64,000 nt of DNA from Auraticoccus cholistanensis. GTDB taxonomy: Bacteria > Actinomycetota > Actinomycetes > Propionibacteriales > Propionibacteriaceae. Positions 53,878 through 63,194 of this stretch are shown in pieces. The first letter of the stretch is position 1, and every line of letters starts with the position of its first letter. The notes under the pieces were generated by a model, which saw only the letters and a list, made by a program, of their open reading frames with translations, had not been told where the DNA came from and did not search any database. Position numbers and translations under genes: made by a program. The DNA lies in the NCBI RefSeq assembly GCF_009742705.1, contig NZ_WPCU01000010.1, positions 200,096 through 264,095 on the forward strand. Reading direction: 5' to 3'.

Positions 53878-54879
53878 GTGCCGCACGTCGTGGAAGGGGC
53901 CGCTGTGTCGTCACCCTCGTCGAGGACACCCGCCCACCCCGCGGGGACGCTGGCCGCCGCCGAGGTGGTGCTGGTGTCCTTCCGCAGCCGGGAGCACGTG
54001 GCCGAGCTGCTGCGGAGCTGGCCCGAGGAGCTGCGGGTGACGGTGGTGGACAACTCCGCCGACGTGGACGGGGTGCGCGGCGTGGTGGAGGCCCGGCCCC
54101 GGACCCGCTACCTGGACGGCGGCGGGGTCGGCTTCGCCCGCGGTGCCAACCTCGGCGCACGGGCGTCGGAGGCGGAGTACCTGGTGTTCGTCAACCCCGA
54201 CTGCCGCCCCTCCGCCGACGACCTGGCGGCGCTGGTCCGGGGTCTGGCCGAGGACCCGACCGCGCTCGCCCACGCCGCCACGATGACCGACGCCGAGGGG
54301 GCCGTCGAGGCTGGCGTCGGCGGCTGGGAGCCCTCGGTGCCCCGGCTGCTCGTGCACGCCCTCGGGCTGCACCGCCGGCTGCCCACGGGTGGCCTCTTCG
54401 CCCGCCCCGCCGCGGGTGAGCACGTGGACGTCGACTGGGTCACCGGGGCCTGCATGGCGGTCCGCGCCCGGGTCTTCCGCGAGCTCGGCGGCTTCGACGA
54501 GAGCTTCTACGTCTACGCCGAGGACGTCAGCCTGGGCCGCGAGGCCCGGCGGCGGGGGTGGCGGTGCGTGCTGCGGGAGGACGTCACGGTCAGCCACGGC
54601 GCGGGCCGCTCGGGCGCGCCCAGCGCGGAGATGCTGCGGCTGCGGGGCGCCTCCTTCGCCTGGTACCTGACCCGCTACCACCGCCGCTGGTCGCTGCTGC
54701 TGCGGTGGCTGATGGTGCTCGGGGCGGTCACCCGCAGCGTGCCGGCCCTCGTCCGGCGGGACGCCGAGACCCTGCGGGGACAGCTCCAGCTCTGCCGTGG
54801 GCTGCTCTCCCGCAGGGCCTTCGTCGGCGGCCGCGAGGTCGCCGCCCGCCGCTTCGCGGAGGTGGCCGCGGCCGGCTGA
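53878..54879 (+). CDS. glycosyltransferase family 2 (rhamnosyltransferase-like)
   Basis: 333 residues, GT-A fold. VVLVSFRSREHV and VVDNSADVDG are the N-terminal nucleotide site, FVNPDC the metal-binding segment, WVTGACMAVRARVF and GFDESFYVYAEDVSLG the acceptor and catalytic region. A C-terminal amphipathic/hydrophobic stretch follows. It resembles enzymes adding rhamnose or related sugars in cell-wall or exopolysaccharide synthesis. GTG 53878 is chosen for GGAGGA eight bases upstream; GTG 53905 is possible. It stands alone on the plus strand, facing the exopolysaccharide operon. Confidence 0.87.
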   Translation: MPHVVEGAAVSSPSSRTPAHPAGTLAAAEVVLVSFRSREHVAELLRSWPEELRVTVVDNSADVDGVRGVVEARPRTRYLDGGGVGFARGANLGARASEAEYLVFVNPDCRPSADDLAALVRGLAEDPTALAHAATMTDAEGAVEAGVGGWEPSVPRLLVHALGLHRRLPTGGLFARPAAGEHVDVDWVTGACMAVRARVFRELGGFDESFYVYAEDVSLGREARRRGWRCVLREDVTVSHGAGRSGAPSAEMLRLRGASFAWYLTRYHRRWSLLLRWLMVLGAVTRSVPALVRRDAETLRGQLQLCRGLLSRRAFVGGREVAARRFAEVAAAG

Positions 54880-54895
54880 GCCGTGCTCAGCCGGC
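54871..54895. terminator. bidirectional terminator spanning both stops of the facing glycosyltransferases
   Basis: A perfect 11-bp inverted repeat (54871-54881 with 54885-54895) with a three-base loop contains both TGA stops (54877-54879 on plus, 54887-54889 on minus). The genes end only seven bases apart, so the hairpin necessarily terminates or stabilises both transcripts. Confidence 0.75.
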
Positions 54896-55912
54896 GGTGA
54901 CCGAGCGGCGCGCCCGCGCGTCGCCGCTCGCGGCCACGGGCTGGCGGCCCAGCAGGGCCCCCTCGAGGAACCCGAGGCCCCAGCAGCCGTGGACCACCAC
55001 GAACCCCAGGACCAGGCTCAGCGCCGAGACCTGCTCGCCGCGAGGACGCCGCCGCCAGCACTGCACGCTCGCGGCCAGCACCAGCAGCAGGTAGGGCGCC
55101 ACCAGCAGCCACAGCGCGGGGCGGCGCAGCCCCGCGAGCAGCACGCCGGCACCGCCCACGACGGCCGCCGGGGGGACCAGGTGCCGGGCCCGCAGCGCCC
55201 CCACGCCGTTCTTGCGGGTCATCAGCCCCTTGCCGCGGCCGTAGCGCCGGTACTGGCGCGCCAGCGCCGGCAGCGTCTCGCGGACCTCCCACGAGACGCG
55301 CATCTGCGGGTCGTAGCCGATGCGGTGGCCGGCACGGATCAGCCGGTGGTCGAAGTCCACGTCCTCGTTGACCAGCAGCTGCTCGTCCCAGCCGCCGACC
55401 GCCCGCGCCGCCGCGGTCCGGGTGACCGCCTGCGAGGCGTGGTCGGTGAGCTGGGCGGTGACGGCGAAGTGGTTGATGGAGTCGCCGATGGCCGCGGGGC
55501 TGGAGAGCACCAGCGCGATGGCGCGGCCGACGGGGCCGCGCCCCACGCCGGTGCGGCAGCCCCCCACGGAGGCCATGGCGGGGTCGGAGCGGAGCCGGTC
55601 GACCCCTCGGCGCAGGTAGTCGTGCGAGATGGAGCAGTGGGCGTCGAGCCGGGCCACGAACTCCCCCGACGCGGCCGCCAGCCCGATGTTGAGGGCGGCG
55701 GGGATGATGGAGCGCGGGTTGTCGAGCAGCCTCACCCGGGGGTCCTCGGCCGCGATCTCGGCGACGATCTCGCGGGTGCGGTCCACCGAGCCGCCGTCGA
55801 CGACGAGCACCTCCACGTCGACGCCCTCCTGCTGCAGCGCCGAGCGGACCGCGGCGGCGACGCTCTTCTCCTCGTTGAGGGTGGGCATGAGGATGCTGAT
55901 CTCAGGAATCAT
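54887..55912 (-). CDS. glycosyltransferase family 2 with C-terminal membrane segments (ExoA-like)
   Basis: 341 residues. Starts with ILMPTLNEEKS and LVVDGGSVDRT, with DAHC as the DxD-type metal site and GGWDEQLLVNEDVDFDHRL as the acceptor and catalytic part, then YRRYGRGKGLMTRK and two hydrophobic stretches. This is the succinoglycan ExoA-like membrane glycosyltransferase pattern. The start ATG lies inside the end of the preceding gene (11-base overlap), with GGAAGG about 10 bases before. Last gene of the operon. Confidence 0.88.
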   Translation of the reverse strand: MIPEISILMPTLNEEKSVAAAVRSALQQEGVDVEVLVVDGGSVDRTREIVAEIAAEDPRVRLLDNPRSIIPAALNIGLAAASGEFVARLDAHCSISHDYLRRGVDRLRSDPAMASVGGCRTGVGRGPVGRAIALVLSSPAAIGDSINHFAVTAQLTDHASQAVTRTAAARAVGGWDEQLLVNEDVDFDHRLIRAGHRIGYDPQMRVSWEVRETLPALARQYRRYGRGKGLMTRKNGVGALRARHLVPPAAVVGGAGVLLAGLRRPALWLLVAPYLLLVLAASVQCWRRRPRGEQVSALSLVLGFVVVHGCWGLGFLEGALLGRQPVAASGDARARRSVTAG

Positions 55913-57191
55913 CTCGACTGCCTTCCCGGGTCGCCCCGGCTCGGTGGTGGGTGGTGGCGGCCGGCACGGCCGGCGCCGGGTGCAGCAGCTCGTCCAGGAC
56001 GTCCAGGCCGGGTCCGACGTCGAGCAGCCGCAGGGCGGCGGCCCGGCCGGCTGCGCCCAGCTCGCGCGCGAGCCCCGGCGAGCGCAGCAGGGCCAGGACG
56101 TGGTGGGCGAACTCGCCCGGGTCGTCGCTGGCCCGCAGGTCGCGGCCGGGGGTGGTGCCGAGGCCGGCCTGCCCCCGCACCGTGCTGACCACGGGGATGC
56201 CCGTGGCCAGGTACTCCACGACCTTGATGTTGACCCCCGACCCCGACACGCTCGGGTTCACCGCGACCGCGGCGCGGCGCAGGTAGACCCCCGGGTCGGG
56301 GACGTCGGGGTGGAGCTCCGCCCCCGGCGTCCGGGCCACGAGGGCTCGCACCGCGTCGGTCGGAGCGCGGCCGACCACCTGCCAGCGGGCCGTCGGCAGC
56401 TCCTCGCGCACCCGGGGCCAGACGTGCTCGGCGAACCAGGCGAGGGCGTCGTGGTTGGTGCCGACCTGCAGGGAGCCGACGAAGACCACGACCGGCTCCC
56501 CCGCCGGCGCCCACGGGCGGTCGGTGACCAGGTCGCCGGCGCCGAGCGCAAAGGTGGGGACGTGGCGCACCGGGACCGCGGAGCGGCTCGCCCGGGTCCG
56601 CGCGTCGTCGGCGGCGATGTCGGCGATCCCCCGCAACCAGCTGCTGTGCTCCAGCCGTCGCTCGTCGCGGTCGATCCGCAGCGCCTCGAGCGCCACCGCC
56701 CACGACCGCGGCGGCCGGGCGGCGGCAGCCAGCGCCCGGTGGTACGGACCCTCGAGGTTGTGCTGCCGCAGCACTGCCGGGAGCCCGAGCCCCTCGGCGA
56801 GCACCCGTCCGATGGCGGTCGACTTGTGCGCGAAGACGACCACGCCGTCGGCGTCGGGGACCTGTGCCCGCACCCGCGGCAGCAGGTCCGGCGGGCAGGG
56901 GCGGGAGGCGACCACGTAGGGCGTCCGCGGGTGCAGGGCCGAGACCAGGCCCCGGCGGCGCCCGGTGGTGAACAGCGGTGCCGGCGCCACGAGCTCGCGG
57001 ATCGCGTCCAGGTCGTCCTCGCGCCCGACGGCAGCGGGGTCGGGGTCGACCGGGACCACCAGGCCGGCCATCCGGCCGGTGTCGACCGCCGCCCGCACGA
57101 AGCCGAGGTGCTCGCGCTCGCCGCCGTCCTGGGCGGGCAGGAACGGGGAGCCGGCGACGACCAGCCAGCGGCCACGGCGCACGGCGCTCAC
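55902..57191 (-). CDS. glycosyltransferase family 4 (group 1)
   Basis: 429 residues, GT-B fold. AHKSTAIG and LRQHNLEG in the N-terminal half, VVFVGSLQVGTNHDAL and WQVVGRAPTD in the nucleotide-binding half, and NPSVSGSGVNIKVVEYLATGIPVVST holds the E-x7-E-like donor site. It would add a sugar from a nucleotide donor to a lipid-linked precursor. Start GTG 57191 overlaps the stop of the Wzy-like gene by four bases (GTGA). Confidence 0.87.
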   Translation of the reverse strand: MSAVRRGRWLVVAGSPFLPAQDGGEREHLGFVRAAVDTGRMAGLVVPVDPDPAAVGREDDLDAIRELVAPAPLFTTGRRRGLVSALHPRTPYVVASRPCPPDLLPRVRAQVPDADGVVVFAHKSTAIGRVLAEGLGLPAVLRQHNLEGPYHRALAAAARPPRSWAVALEALRIDRDERRLEHSSWLRGIADIAADDARTRASRSAVPVRHVPTFALGAGDLVTDRPWAPAGEPVVVFVGSLQVGTNHDALAWFAEHVWPRVREELPTARWQVVGRAPTDAVRALVARTPGAELHPDVPDPGVYLRRAAVAVNPSVSGSGVNIKVVEYLATGIPVVSTVRGQAGLGTTPGRDLRASDDPGEFAHHVLALLRSPGLARELGAAGRAAALRLLDVGPGLDVLDELLHPAPAVPAATTHHRAGATREGSRDDS

Positions 57192-58432
57192 CGGGTCCCC
57201 GCCATCTCGCGGAGGACCTGTGGAGCGGGAGCCCGTCCCAGCGGCGCGGCCGGGGCCAGCAGGGTCACGGTCAGCAGCGAGCACAGCACCAGCGGCTGCG
57301 AGGCGCCCTGCAGCCCGAGCAGCGACACCACCAGAGCCGCGCCCAGCGCCGGCACCGGGGAACGCAGGTGCGCCACGACGACGAGCGCCAGCAGCAGCGC
57401 CCCGGCGACCAGCCCGTAGTCGAAGAGCAGCTTGGCGGGGGTGGGGACCAGCAGCCCGTTGATGCTGAGGTCGCTGACCACCCGCTGCGAGGAGCCGGCA
57501 CCGCGTCCGAACAGCACCACCCACGGGTCCTGCAGCCAGACCGGCAGCAGGTGCTGGTAGGGCTCGACGGCCCGCAGCGAGAGCGAGGACCGCTCCTGGC
57601 GACCCTCGCCGATCCGGGACAGCACCGACGCCCCCACCGCCGTGGTGGCCAGGGCCACGCCCGTGACGGCCGCGATCGGCAGGTAGCGGGCGAGCCGGAC
57701 GAGGTCCCCGCGGAGCACGCTGACCACGACGAACACCGCCAGCAGCGCGATCCCCGACCCGGCCGCCGTGCACACCAGCCCGAGCGCGATCACCAGCAGC
57801 TTGAGCTGGCGCTGGGAGGAGGCGATGGCGGCGATGGCGGCGACCCCGAGCATGAACGACAGGAACGAGGGTTCCAGCGCCAGCCAGCCGTTGGCCTTGT
57901 AGATCGGCGAGCCGTAGCTGATCGGGTAGCTGGTGACGTAGAGGGGCACCAGGTACTGGCTCGGCACGAGCTCGCCCAGGTAGTCCCGGTACGGCAGCCC
58001 GGCGACCTGCGACAGCGTGAAGAGCACCGCCACCGCCCCGAGGGCGACCCCGACGTCGGCGACCGCGGACAGCGCGGCGCGCACCGCCCGGACCGAGCGG
58101 TCGCGCAGCTGCACCACCACCGGCAGCCAGATCACCACCCACAGCCCCCAGCTGGTGACGCTGATGAGCGGGAAGTCCAGCAGCGCCACCTGCGGGATGG
58201 CCACCAGGGCGCTGGCCGCCGCCGCCACCAGCCACAGCCGCAGCCGGGTCACGTTGAGCTCGAGGATCCCCGCCCACAGGCCGGCCCCCACCCAGAGCAT
58301 GGTCAGCGGCAGCGTGACCGGGATGGCGAGCCCGGGCAGCGAGAAGCGCTGCAGGCAGAAGTTGGCCGCGAACAGGGTGGCGATCCAGATGGCCTGCCGT
58401 CGGGCGAGGCTGCGGCCGGTGGCGGTGCGCAC
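57188..58432 (-). CDS. O-antigen ligase/polymerase-like (Wzy) membrane protein
   Basis: 414 residues, about ten membrane segments. A large loop between about 130 and 200 includes YPISYGSPIYKANGW and EPSFLSF, the latter resembling the conserved E-P-S-x-x-S type motif seen near the periplasmic loop of Wzy/WaaL proteins. Its place beside Wzz and glycosyltransferases supports a polymerase. Start GTG 58432; the ribosome-binding site is weak. Ligase versus polymerase cannot be told from sequence. Confidence 0.75.
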   Translation of the reverse strand: MRTATGRSLARRQAIWIATLFAANFCLQRFSLPGLAIPVTLPLTMLWVGAGLWAGILELNVTRLRLWLVAAAASALVAIPQVALLDFPLISVTSWGLWVVIWLPVVVQLRDRSVRAVRAALSAVADVGVALGAVAVLFTLSQVAGLPYRDYLGELVPSQYLVPLYVTSYPISYGSPIYKANGWLALEPSFLSFMLGVAAIAAIASSQRQLKLLVIALGLVCTAAGSGIALLAVFVVVSVLRGDLVRLARYLPIAAVTGVALATTAVGASVLSRIGEGRQERSSLSLRAVEPYQHLLPVWLQDPWVVLFGRGAGSSQRVVSDLSINGLLVPTPAKLLFDYGLVAGALLLALVVVAHLRSPVPALGAALVVSLLGLQGASQPLVLCSLLTVTLLAPAAPLGRAPAPQVLREMAGTR

Positions 58433-58436
58433 CTCG

Positions 58437-59630
58437 TCACCCGTTGTCGACGAGGAAGTAGGCCCGCTCCCCCAGCGTGTGCAGGCTGCGGTCCAGCCAC
58501 TCCAGCCGGACCGTCCGCGGGTCGACCGCGACCAGCAGCAGCACGTGCGGGTCCCGGGCGACCCGGCGGATCACCGTGGGGGTCAGCCGGCTGCTGACGA
58601 CGTCGATGCCGCCCTGCGGCGGACGGGACGTCTGGTCGGCCGTGAGCGCGTGGACGATGTTGGTCGTCCGCCGCACCGGGTGCCCCGCCTCGCGGAGCGT
58701 GTCGGAGACGAGGCGGCAGGCCTGCCACAGCGGCACCGACCCGATCCGGGTGACCAGCACGGTGCGGATCGCGGTGCCCTCCATGGCCACGGTGGGCGCC
58801 AGGTCCTCGGTGCGCAGCGCCGGCAGGTTGGGGAACATGCGCCGCAGCCGGCGCAACGACCCGACGCGACCCACCCGCGTGCCCAGGAAGAGGCTGGCCC
58901 CCACGCCCAGCAGCACCCCGCCGAGCCCGCTCAGCGCCGCCAGGGTGAGCCGGCTGACCAGGCTCTCGGCCGGCTCGCTCTCCTGGATGACCACCAGCTC
59001 CTCGGAGTTGGCCACCAGGTAGCTCTGGCTGGCGGCGAGCGACAGCCCGAGCTGCTCGACGCGGGCCCGTTCCGCCTGCAGGTCCTCCACGCCCCAGTCG
59101 GACTGGTCCATCAGCTGGCGGGTGTCCTGGGCGAGCTGCTGCAGCTGGATCTCGGTCCGCTCGGCGCGGAGCTCGACACCGGCCCGGGCCACGGCCGCCG
59201 ACTCCCGCACCGCCTGCGTCGGGTCGTCGGCGGTGACCGTCACCGAGATGACGTCGGAGGTGGCGGTGGACGACACCCGGGTGCGCGACCGGAGCTCGGC
59301 GGGGTCGGCGCCGATGTCCTGGCCGGCCCGTTCGTAGATGCCCGGCGCGCTGAGCTCGCGGACGGCGGTCTCGACGACACGGGCCCGGTTGGTGCTGTCC
59401 TGGCTGCTGGCCTGCACGACGAGCAGGGTCTCGGCCGTGGGACGGGCGTCCGTGCCGATCCCGCCGCCGATCAGCGCGCCGGCCAGGCCGAGGCCCAGCG
59501 GCAGCCAGAACCAGCGGCGGACGGTCTGCAGCACCAGCCCCGGCGAGGAGCCGGGCCAGGGCGCGACGTGCCGGGCGGCGGAACCACCCGCGTCGCGGAC
59601 GGCGGTGGTGGGGGCTGAGGTGATGGTCAT
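58437..59630 (-). CDS. Wzz-type chain-length protein with a degenerate C-terminal ATPase-like domain
   Basis: 397 residues. A first membrane segment at about 43-59 and a second at about 228-249 frame an extracytoplasmic coiled-coil domain. The cytoplasmic C-terminus (about 260-397) looks like the nucleotide-binding half of BY-kinases (TVLVTRIGS, LVSDTLREAGH, LLLVAVD) but has no Walker A lysine and no Tyr cluster. So it probably regulates polymer length without kinase activity. Start ATG 59630 overlaps the stop of the acetyltransferase (ATGA). Confidence 0.8.
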   Translation of the reverse strand: MTITSAPTTAVRDAGGSAARHVAPWPGSSPGLVLQTVRRWFWLPLGLGLAGALIGGGIGTDARPTAETLLVVQASSQDSTNRARVVETAVRELSAPGIYERAGQDIGADPAELRSRTRVSSTATSDVISVTVTADDPTQAVRESAAVARAGVELRAERTEIQLQQLAQDTRQLMDQSDWGVEDLQAERARVEQLGLSLAASQSYLVANSEELVVIQESEPAESLVSRLTLAALSGLGGVLLGVGASLFLGTRVGRVGSLRRLRRMFPNLPALRTEDLAPTVAMEGTAIRTVLVTRIGSVPLWQACRLVSDTLREAGHPVRRTTNIVHALTADQTSRPPQGGIDVVSSRLTPTVIRRVARDPHVLLLVAVDPRTVRLEWLDRSLHTLGERAYFLVDNG

Positions 59631-60208
59631 GGACGTCCTCGATAGGGCTCGGCGTTGCTGGACACGGGTTCGCCCCGGCGCTTGACCACCCGGGCTGGGG
59701 CGCCGGCCACCACGCAGTCGTCGTCGACGTCGGTGAGCACGACGGAGTTGGCGGCGACCTGGACGCGGTTGCCGATGGAGACGGGGCCGAGGACGCAGGC
59801 GCCGGCGCCCACGGTCACGTCGTCCCCGATGCGGGGCTGCCCCCCGTAGGGCCGGCGGTCGCCCAGGGTGACGTTCTGGTGCAGCACCAGCCGCTCACCG
59901 GCCTGCACCTCGCCGCCGACCACCAGGCCGGTGGTGTGCTTGAGCACCACGCCGCCCCCGATCCGCGCGCCGGGCTGCAGCTCGGCCCCCGTCGCCGAGA
60001 GCACGCGGGCGGTGAGCAGCAGCGCGAGGGCCCGGGTGGGCCGGTGACGCAGCGCGGCCTGCGCCACCCGCCAGTACACGGCGGCGCGGTACCGCGGGTG
60101 GACGGCCAGCCGGGCGGCCAGGCGGGCGGCGGTGACCTCGTGGCCCTCGAACATGGCCACCAGGTCCTCGCGCACCAGCTGGTGCCACGGCTGGCTCGTC
60201 CCCGTCAT
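59627..60208 (-). CDS. serine O-acetyltransferase-like hexapeptide acyltransferase
   Basis: 193 residues with a left-handed beta-helix. GARIGGGVVLKHTTGLVVGG, LHQNVTLGD and IGDDVTVGAGACVLGPVSIGNR are hexapeptide repeats; the VVAGAPARVVKRRG end is typical. An N-terminal helical region fits the CysE/colanic-acid acetyltransferase group. In this operon it likely acetylates the polymer or a sugar rather than serine. Start ATG 60208 follows AGGTGG, 17 bases after the previous stop; a GTG at 60220 is possible. Confidence 0.83.
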   Translation of the reverse strand: MTGTSQPWHQLVREDLVAMFEGHEVTAARLAARLAVHPRYRAAVYWRVAQAALRHRPTRALALLLTARVLSATGAELQPGARIGGGVVLKHTTGLVVGGEVQAGERLVLHQNVTLGDRRPYGGQPRIGDDVTVGAGACVLGPVSIGNRVQVAANSVVLTDVDDDCVVAGAPARVVKRRGEPVSSNAEPYRGRP

Positions 60209-60225
60209 CGTCGCGACCACCTGGA

Positions 60226-61533
60226 TCAGACCGCCGCCAGGCCGGCCGCGGGCAGCTGCGTCGCCTGCTGGGCCCTCAGCTCGTCGACCAGCCGGCCGGG
60301 CGGCAGCTCGACGTCGTCGTAGCCGATGACCTCGTCGCGGGCCACGTCGCGCAGCAGCCGGCAGCCCTCGGCGACCCCCATCGGCAGCAGCCGCTGGTCG
60401 GCGGTGACGTCGGCCCGCTCCGCCTCGCCGTAGCTGTCGTAGCCGCCCAGGCCGTCCAGCACCGCACCGGCCGGCAGGTCCCGCTTGGCCCGGGTGATCA
60501 CCTCGACCGTCGGCGCCCCGAGCGGGACGATGGTGGCGTCGCCGAACAGGACCGCACGCGCCACCGTGGTCGGCACCTCGAAGTGGCAGAGGTGGTACGG
60601 GGTGTAGAAGCTGTACAGCGGGCCCTTGCCCAGCTTGTAGAGCTCCAGGTAGTGCCGCTGCCGCGAGTCGTCGGAGGTGGCCAGCACGAAGACGCCGGGC
60701 CCGGGCCGGCTGCCCACCACGTAGTCGACGAACCCTCCCGAGGAGCGCAGCTCGTCGACGTCGTAGTGGTCGACGAGCTCGTCGACGTGGCCGGCGTGGT
60801 CGGCGCCGCGCATGCCGCGGCGCTCCACCGTCATCCCGGTGGCGTTGGCCACGGTGGCCTGCTCCACCGAGATCTTCGTGCCGTCGGCGAAGCTGGTCAC
60901 CATCCGCGGGTCCTGGCCCCAGCGCTCGGCGAAGCCCTGCTGGGTGGTCGGGTTGCGGAAGCGGTCCTGCAGCCCCTTGACGTTGCCGCACAGCAGCGGG
61001 GTGAGCCCGATGCCGCGGACGAAGCGCACCAGGTTCATCTGCACCCCGGGCTGGTCGCCGTCGCAGCCGGTGTAGACCACGCCCCGCTCGCGGGCCATGG
61101 CCGCCAGCACGGGGCCGACGGTGGCGTCCACCTCGGCGTTCATGAGGACCACGTGCTTGCCGTGCTCGATGGCCGAGACGACGACGTGGCAGCCGTACTC
61201 CACGGCCCCGGTGGCCTCGACCACGGCGTCGACCCCGTCGGCCTCGCAGACCGCGGCCCAGCTCTCGGTGACGACGTGGCCGCCGGAGGCCAGCACCCGC
61301 TCCACCTCGGCCCGGTCGCGGGCGTGGCGCGCGTCGGTGACACCGACCTCGCGGTAGGCCCGCTCGGCACCCTCGAGGTGGCGGTTCACCACGGCGACCA
61401 GCTCCATGCCGGGCGTGCTGTGCACGATCTGACGTGCCACCCCGCGACCCATGAAGCCGGCACCCACCAGGGCGACCCGGACGGGTCGTCCCTGCGCCTG
61501 GCGCTGCTGCAGCGCGCTGTCGACGAGGATCAC
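60226..61533 (-). CDS. NAD(P)-dependent oxidoreductase with SAF-like C-terminus
   Basis: 435 residues. The Rossmann motif is VRVALVGAGFMGRGVARQI near residue 19; VVEATGAVEYG and NAEVDATVGPVL follow, in the style of homoserine-dehydrogenase-like/NAD_binding_3 proteins. The end (about 345-420, DLPAGAVLDGLGGYD) resembles a SAF domain. Such proteins occur in polysaccharide clusters, possibly oxidising a nucleotide sugar; the reaction is unknown. Start GTG 61533 overlaps the stop before it and is preceded by AGGAGG. Confidence 0.78.
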   Translation of the reverse strand: MILVDSALQQRQAQGRPVRVALVGAGFMGRGVARQIVHSTPGMELVAVVNRHLEGAERAYREVGVTDARHARDRAEVERVLASGGHVVTESWAAVCEADGVDAVVEATGAVEYGCHVVVSAIEHGKHVVLMNAEVDATVGPVLAAMARERGVVYTGCDGDQPGVQMNLVRFVRGIGLTPLLCGNVKGLQDRFRNPTTQQGFAERWGQDPRMVTSFADGTKISVEQATVANATGMTVERRGMRGADHAGHVDELVDHYDVDELRSSGGFVDYVVGSRPGPGVFVLATSDDSRQRHYLELYKLGKGPLYSFYTPYHLCHFEVPTTVARAVLFGDATIVPLGAPTVEVITRAKRDLPAGAVLDGLGGYDSYGEAERADVTADQRLLPMGVAEGCRLLRDVARDEVIGYDDVELPPGRLVDELRAQQATQLPAAGLAAV

Positions 61534-62120
61534 CGGCCGACCTCCTGCAGCTGCGCCCCGGTGCGCGCCAGCGGCCCCGGCACGGCCTCGGCCCCCGTCA
61601 GCAGCGGCCACGAGGCGTCCTTGGCGCTGATGGTGGTGACGGGCAGCGGCCACTCGATGCCCAGCGCGGGGTCGTCGTGGCGCAGGCCCCGCTCGGCGCT
61701 GGGCTCGTAGCGACCCGTCACCTGGTACATCACCTCGGTGTCGTCGACCAGGGTCAGGTAGGCGTGGGCGAAGTACGCCGGCACGTAGAGGGCGCGCCGG
61801 TTGTCGGCGCTGAGCTCGACGGCGACGTGCTGGAGCCGGGTCGGCGAGTCGGGACGCAGGTCGACGATGACGTCGAGCACCGCGCCGCGGACGCAGCGGA
61901 CCAGCTTGGTCTCCGGGTGCGGGGCCACCTGCAGGTGCATCCCGCGCAGGGTGCCGGCGCGGTGGTTGCCGGAGAGGTTGCACTGGTCGACGACCGGCTC
62001 GAGGCCGGCGGCGGCGAACTCCTCGGCGCAGAACGTCCGCGCGAAGAAGCCGCGGTCGTCCTCGCGGCGCTCGAGGTCGATGACGGCGACGCCGTCGATG
62101 GCGGTGGTGCTGATCTTCAC
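61530..62120 (-). CDS. rfbC: dTDP-4-dehydrorhamnose 3,5-epimerase-like protein
   Basis: 196 residues, cupin fold. GTLRGMHLQ carries the catalytic His, VLDVIVDLRPDSPT and YFAHAYLTLVDDTEVMYQVT the other active-site elements including a Tyr. Family enzymes epimerise C3 and C5 of 4-keto sugars. Here the partner is a CDP-type nucleotidyltransferase, so the true substrate may not be dTDP-linked. Start GTG 62120 overlaps the SDR gene stop; GGAGGG lies just upstream. Confidence 0.88.
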   Translation of the reverse strand: MKISTTAIDGVAVIDLERREDDRGFFARTFCAEEFAAAGLEPVVDQCNLSGNHRAGTLRGMHLQVAPHPETKLVRCVRGAVLDVIVDLRPDSPTRLQHVAVELSADNRRALYVPAYFAHAYLTLVDDTEVMYQVTGRYEPSAERGLRHDDPALGIEWPLPVTTISAKDASWPLLTGAEAVPGPLARTGAQLQEVGR

Positions 62121-63142
62121 GGGACCCTCCAGAAGAGCTTGTCGTCGAGCTGACCGGTGTCGATGAGGTGCTGCAGCTGCAGCAGGCGGGTGTGTCCCCG
62201 GCCGGTGAAGGTCTCGCTGTCGAGCTGGATGCGGGCGAACACCTCGTGCAGCTGGCGGGCGCCGCGCACGGCGTCCCACTCGCAGGCGAAGCCCGGCAGC
62301 TTGTTCGCGATCTTCTCGAAGGACACCCGGTAGCTCCGGTTGTCCCCGCCGTTCTCGCCGAAGCTGAGCTCGCAGTCGCCGAACTCGGCCCGGACGATCT
62401 CGGCGATGTCGCGGACCCGGTAGTTCTGCTCGCTGGACCCGACGTTGAAGACCTCGTTGTGGACGATGTCGCGCGGCGCCTGGAGCACCCGCCGGATCGC
62501 CTGGCCGATGTCGAGGGCGTGCACCAGCGGACGCCACGGGGAGCCGTCGCTGACCATGGCGATGCGGCGCGTCGTCCAGGCCAGCCCCGAGAGGTTGTTG
62601 AGCACGATGTCGAAGCGCATCCGGGGCGAGGCGCCGAAGGCGGTGGCGTTGCGCAGGAACGTCGGCGAGAAGTCGTCGTCGGCCATCGCCGTCAGGTCGC
62701 GCTCGACCATCGTCTTGCACTCGGCGTAGGCGGTCTGCGGGTTCACCGGCGAGGTCTCGTCGACCTCGCCCTCGGCCACCCCGTACACGCTGCAGGAGGA
62801 CATGTAGACGAAGCGCTCGATGCCGGCCTGCTTGGCCAGCCGGGCCAGGTGCAGCGAGCCCTGGTGGTTGATCTCGTAGGTGATCGTCGGCGAGAGCTGG
62901 CCCAGCGGGTCGTTGGAGAGCTCGGCCATGTGCACGACCGCCTCCACGCCCTCCAGGTGCTCGGCGGTGAGGGTGCGGATGTCCTCGACCAGGGTGTACG
63001 GGGTGCGCGCCAGCCCGTTCCAGAGCCAGCCGGACTTGTAGAAGCCGGTGTCCACGCCGACCACCTCGTGGCCGTCGCGGACCAGCTCGGGGGTGAGCAG
63101 GCAGCCGAGGTAGCCCTCGACGCCGGTGACCAGTACCTTCAT
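62117..63142 (-). CDS. NAD-dependent epimerase/dehydratase (extended SDR)
   Basis: 341 residues. VTGVEGYLG is the GxxGxxG NAD loop at the N-terminus, SSCSVYG and YAECK (the YxxxK pair) form the catalytic set, and HALDIGQAI completes the extended SDR. It may be a 4,6-dehydratase or epimerase of the sugar activated by the neighbouring nucleotidyltransferase. ATG 63142 has GAAGGA before it. Confidence 0.87.
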   Translation of the reverse strand: MKVLVTGVEGYLGCLLTPELVRDGHEVVGVDTGFYKSGWLWNGLARTPYTLVEDIRTLTAEHLEGVEAVVHMAELSNDPLGQLSPTITYEINHQGSLHLARLAKQAGIERFVYMSSCSVYGVAEGEVDETSPVNPQTAYAECKTMVERDLTAMADDDFSPTFLRNATAFGASPRMRFDIVLNNLSGLAWTTRRIAMVSDGSPWRPLVHALDIGQAIRRVLQAPRDIVHNEVFNVGSSEQNYRVRDIAEIVRAEFGDCELSFGENGGDNRSYRVSFEKIANKLPGFACEWDAVRGARQLHEVFARIQLDSETFTGRGHTRLLQLQHLIDTGQLDDKLFWRVP

Positions 63143-63194
63143 GGGTTCCTTCGTCCTTGGTTGTCGTGTGCGGTGCGGCGTGAGCGTGGGGCGG

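Noticed and set aside
55902-58277. Long minus-strand frame crossing the O-antigen polymerase gene as one protein
   Set aside because: Only the part from GTG 57191 matches a glycosyltransferase. The rest is a shadow of the overlapping membrane-protein gene.
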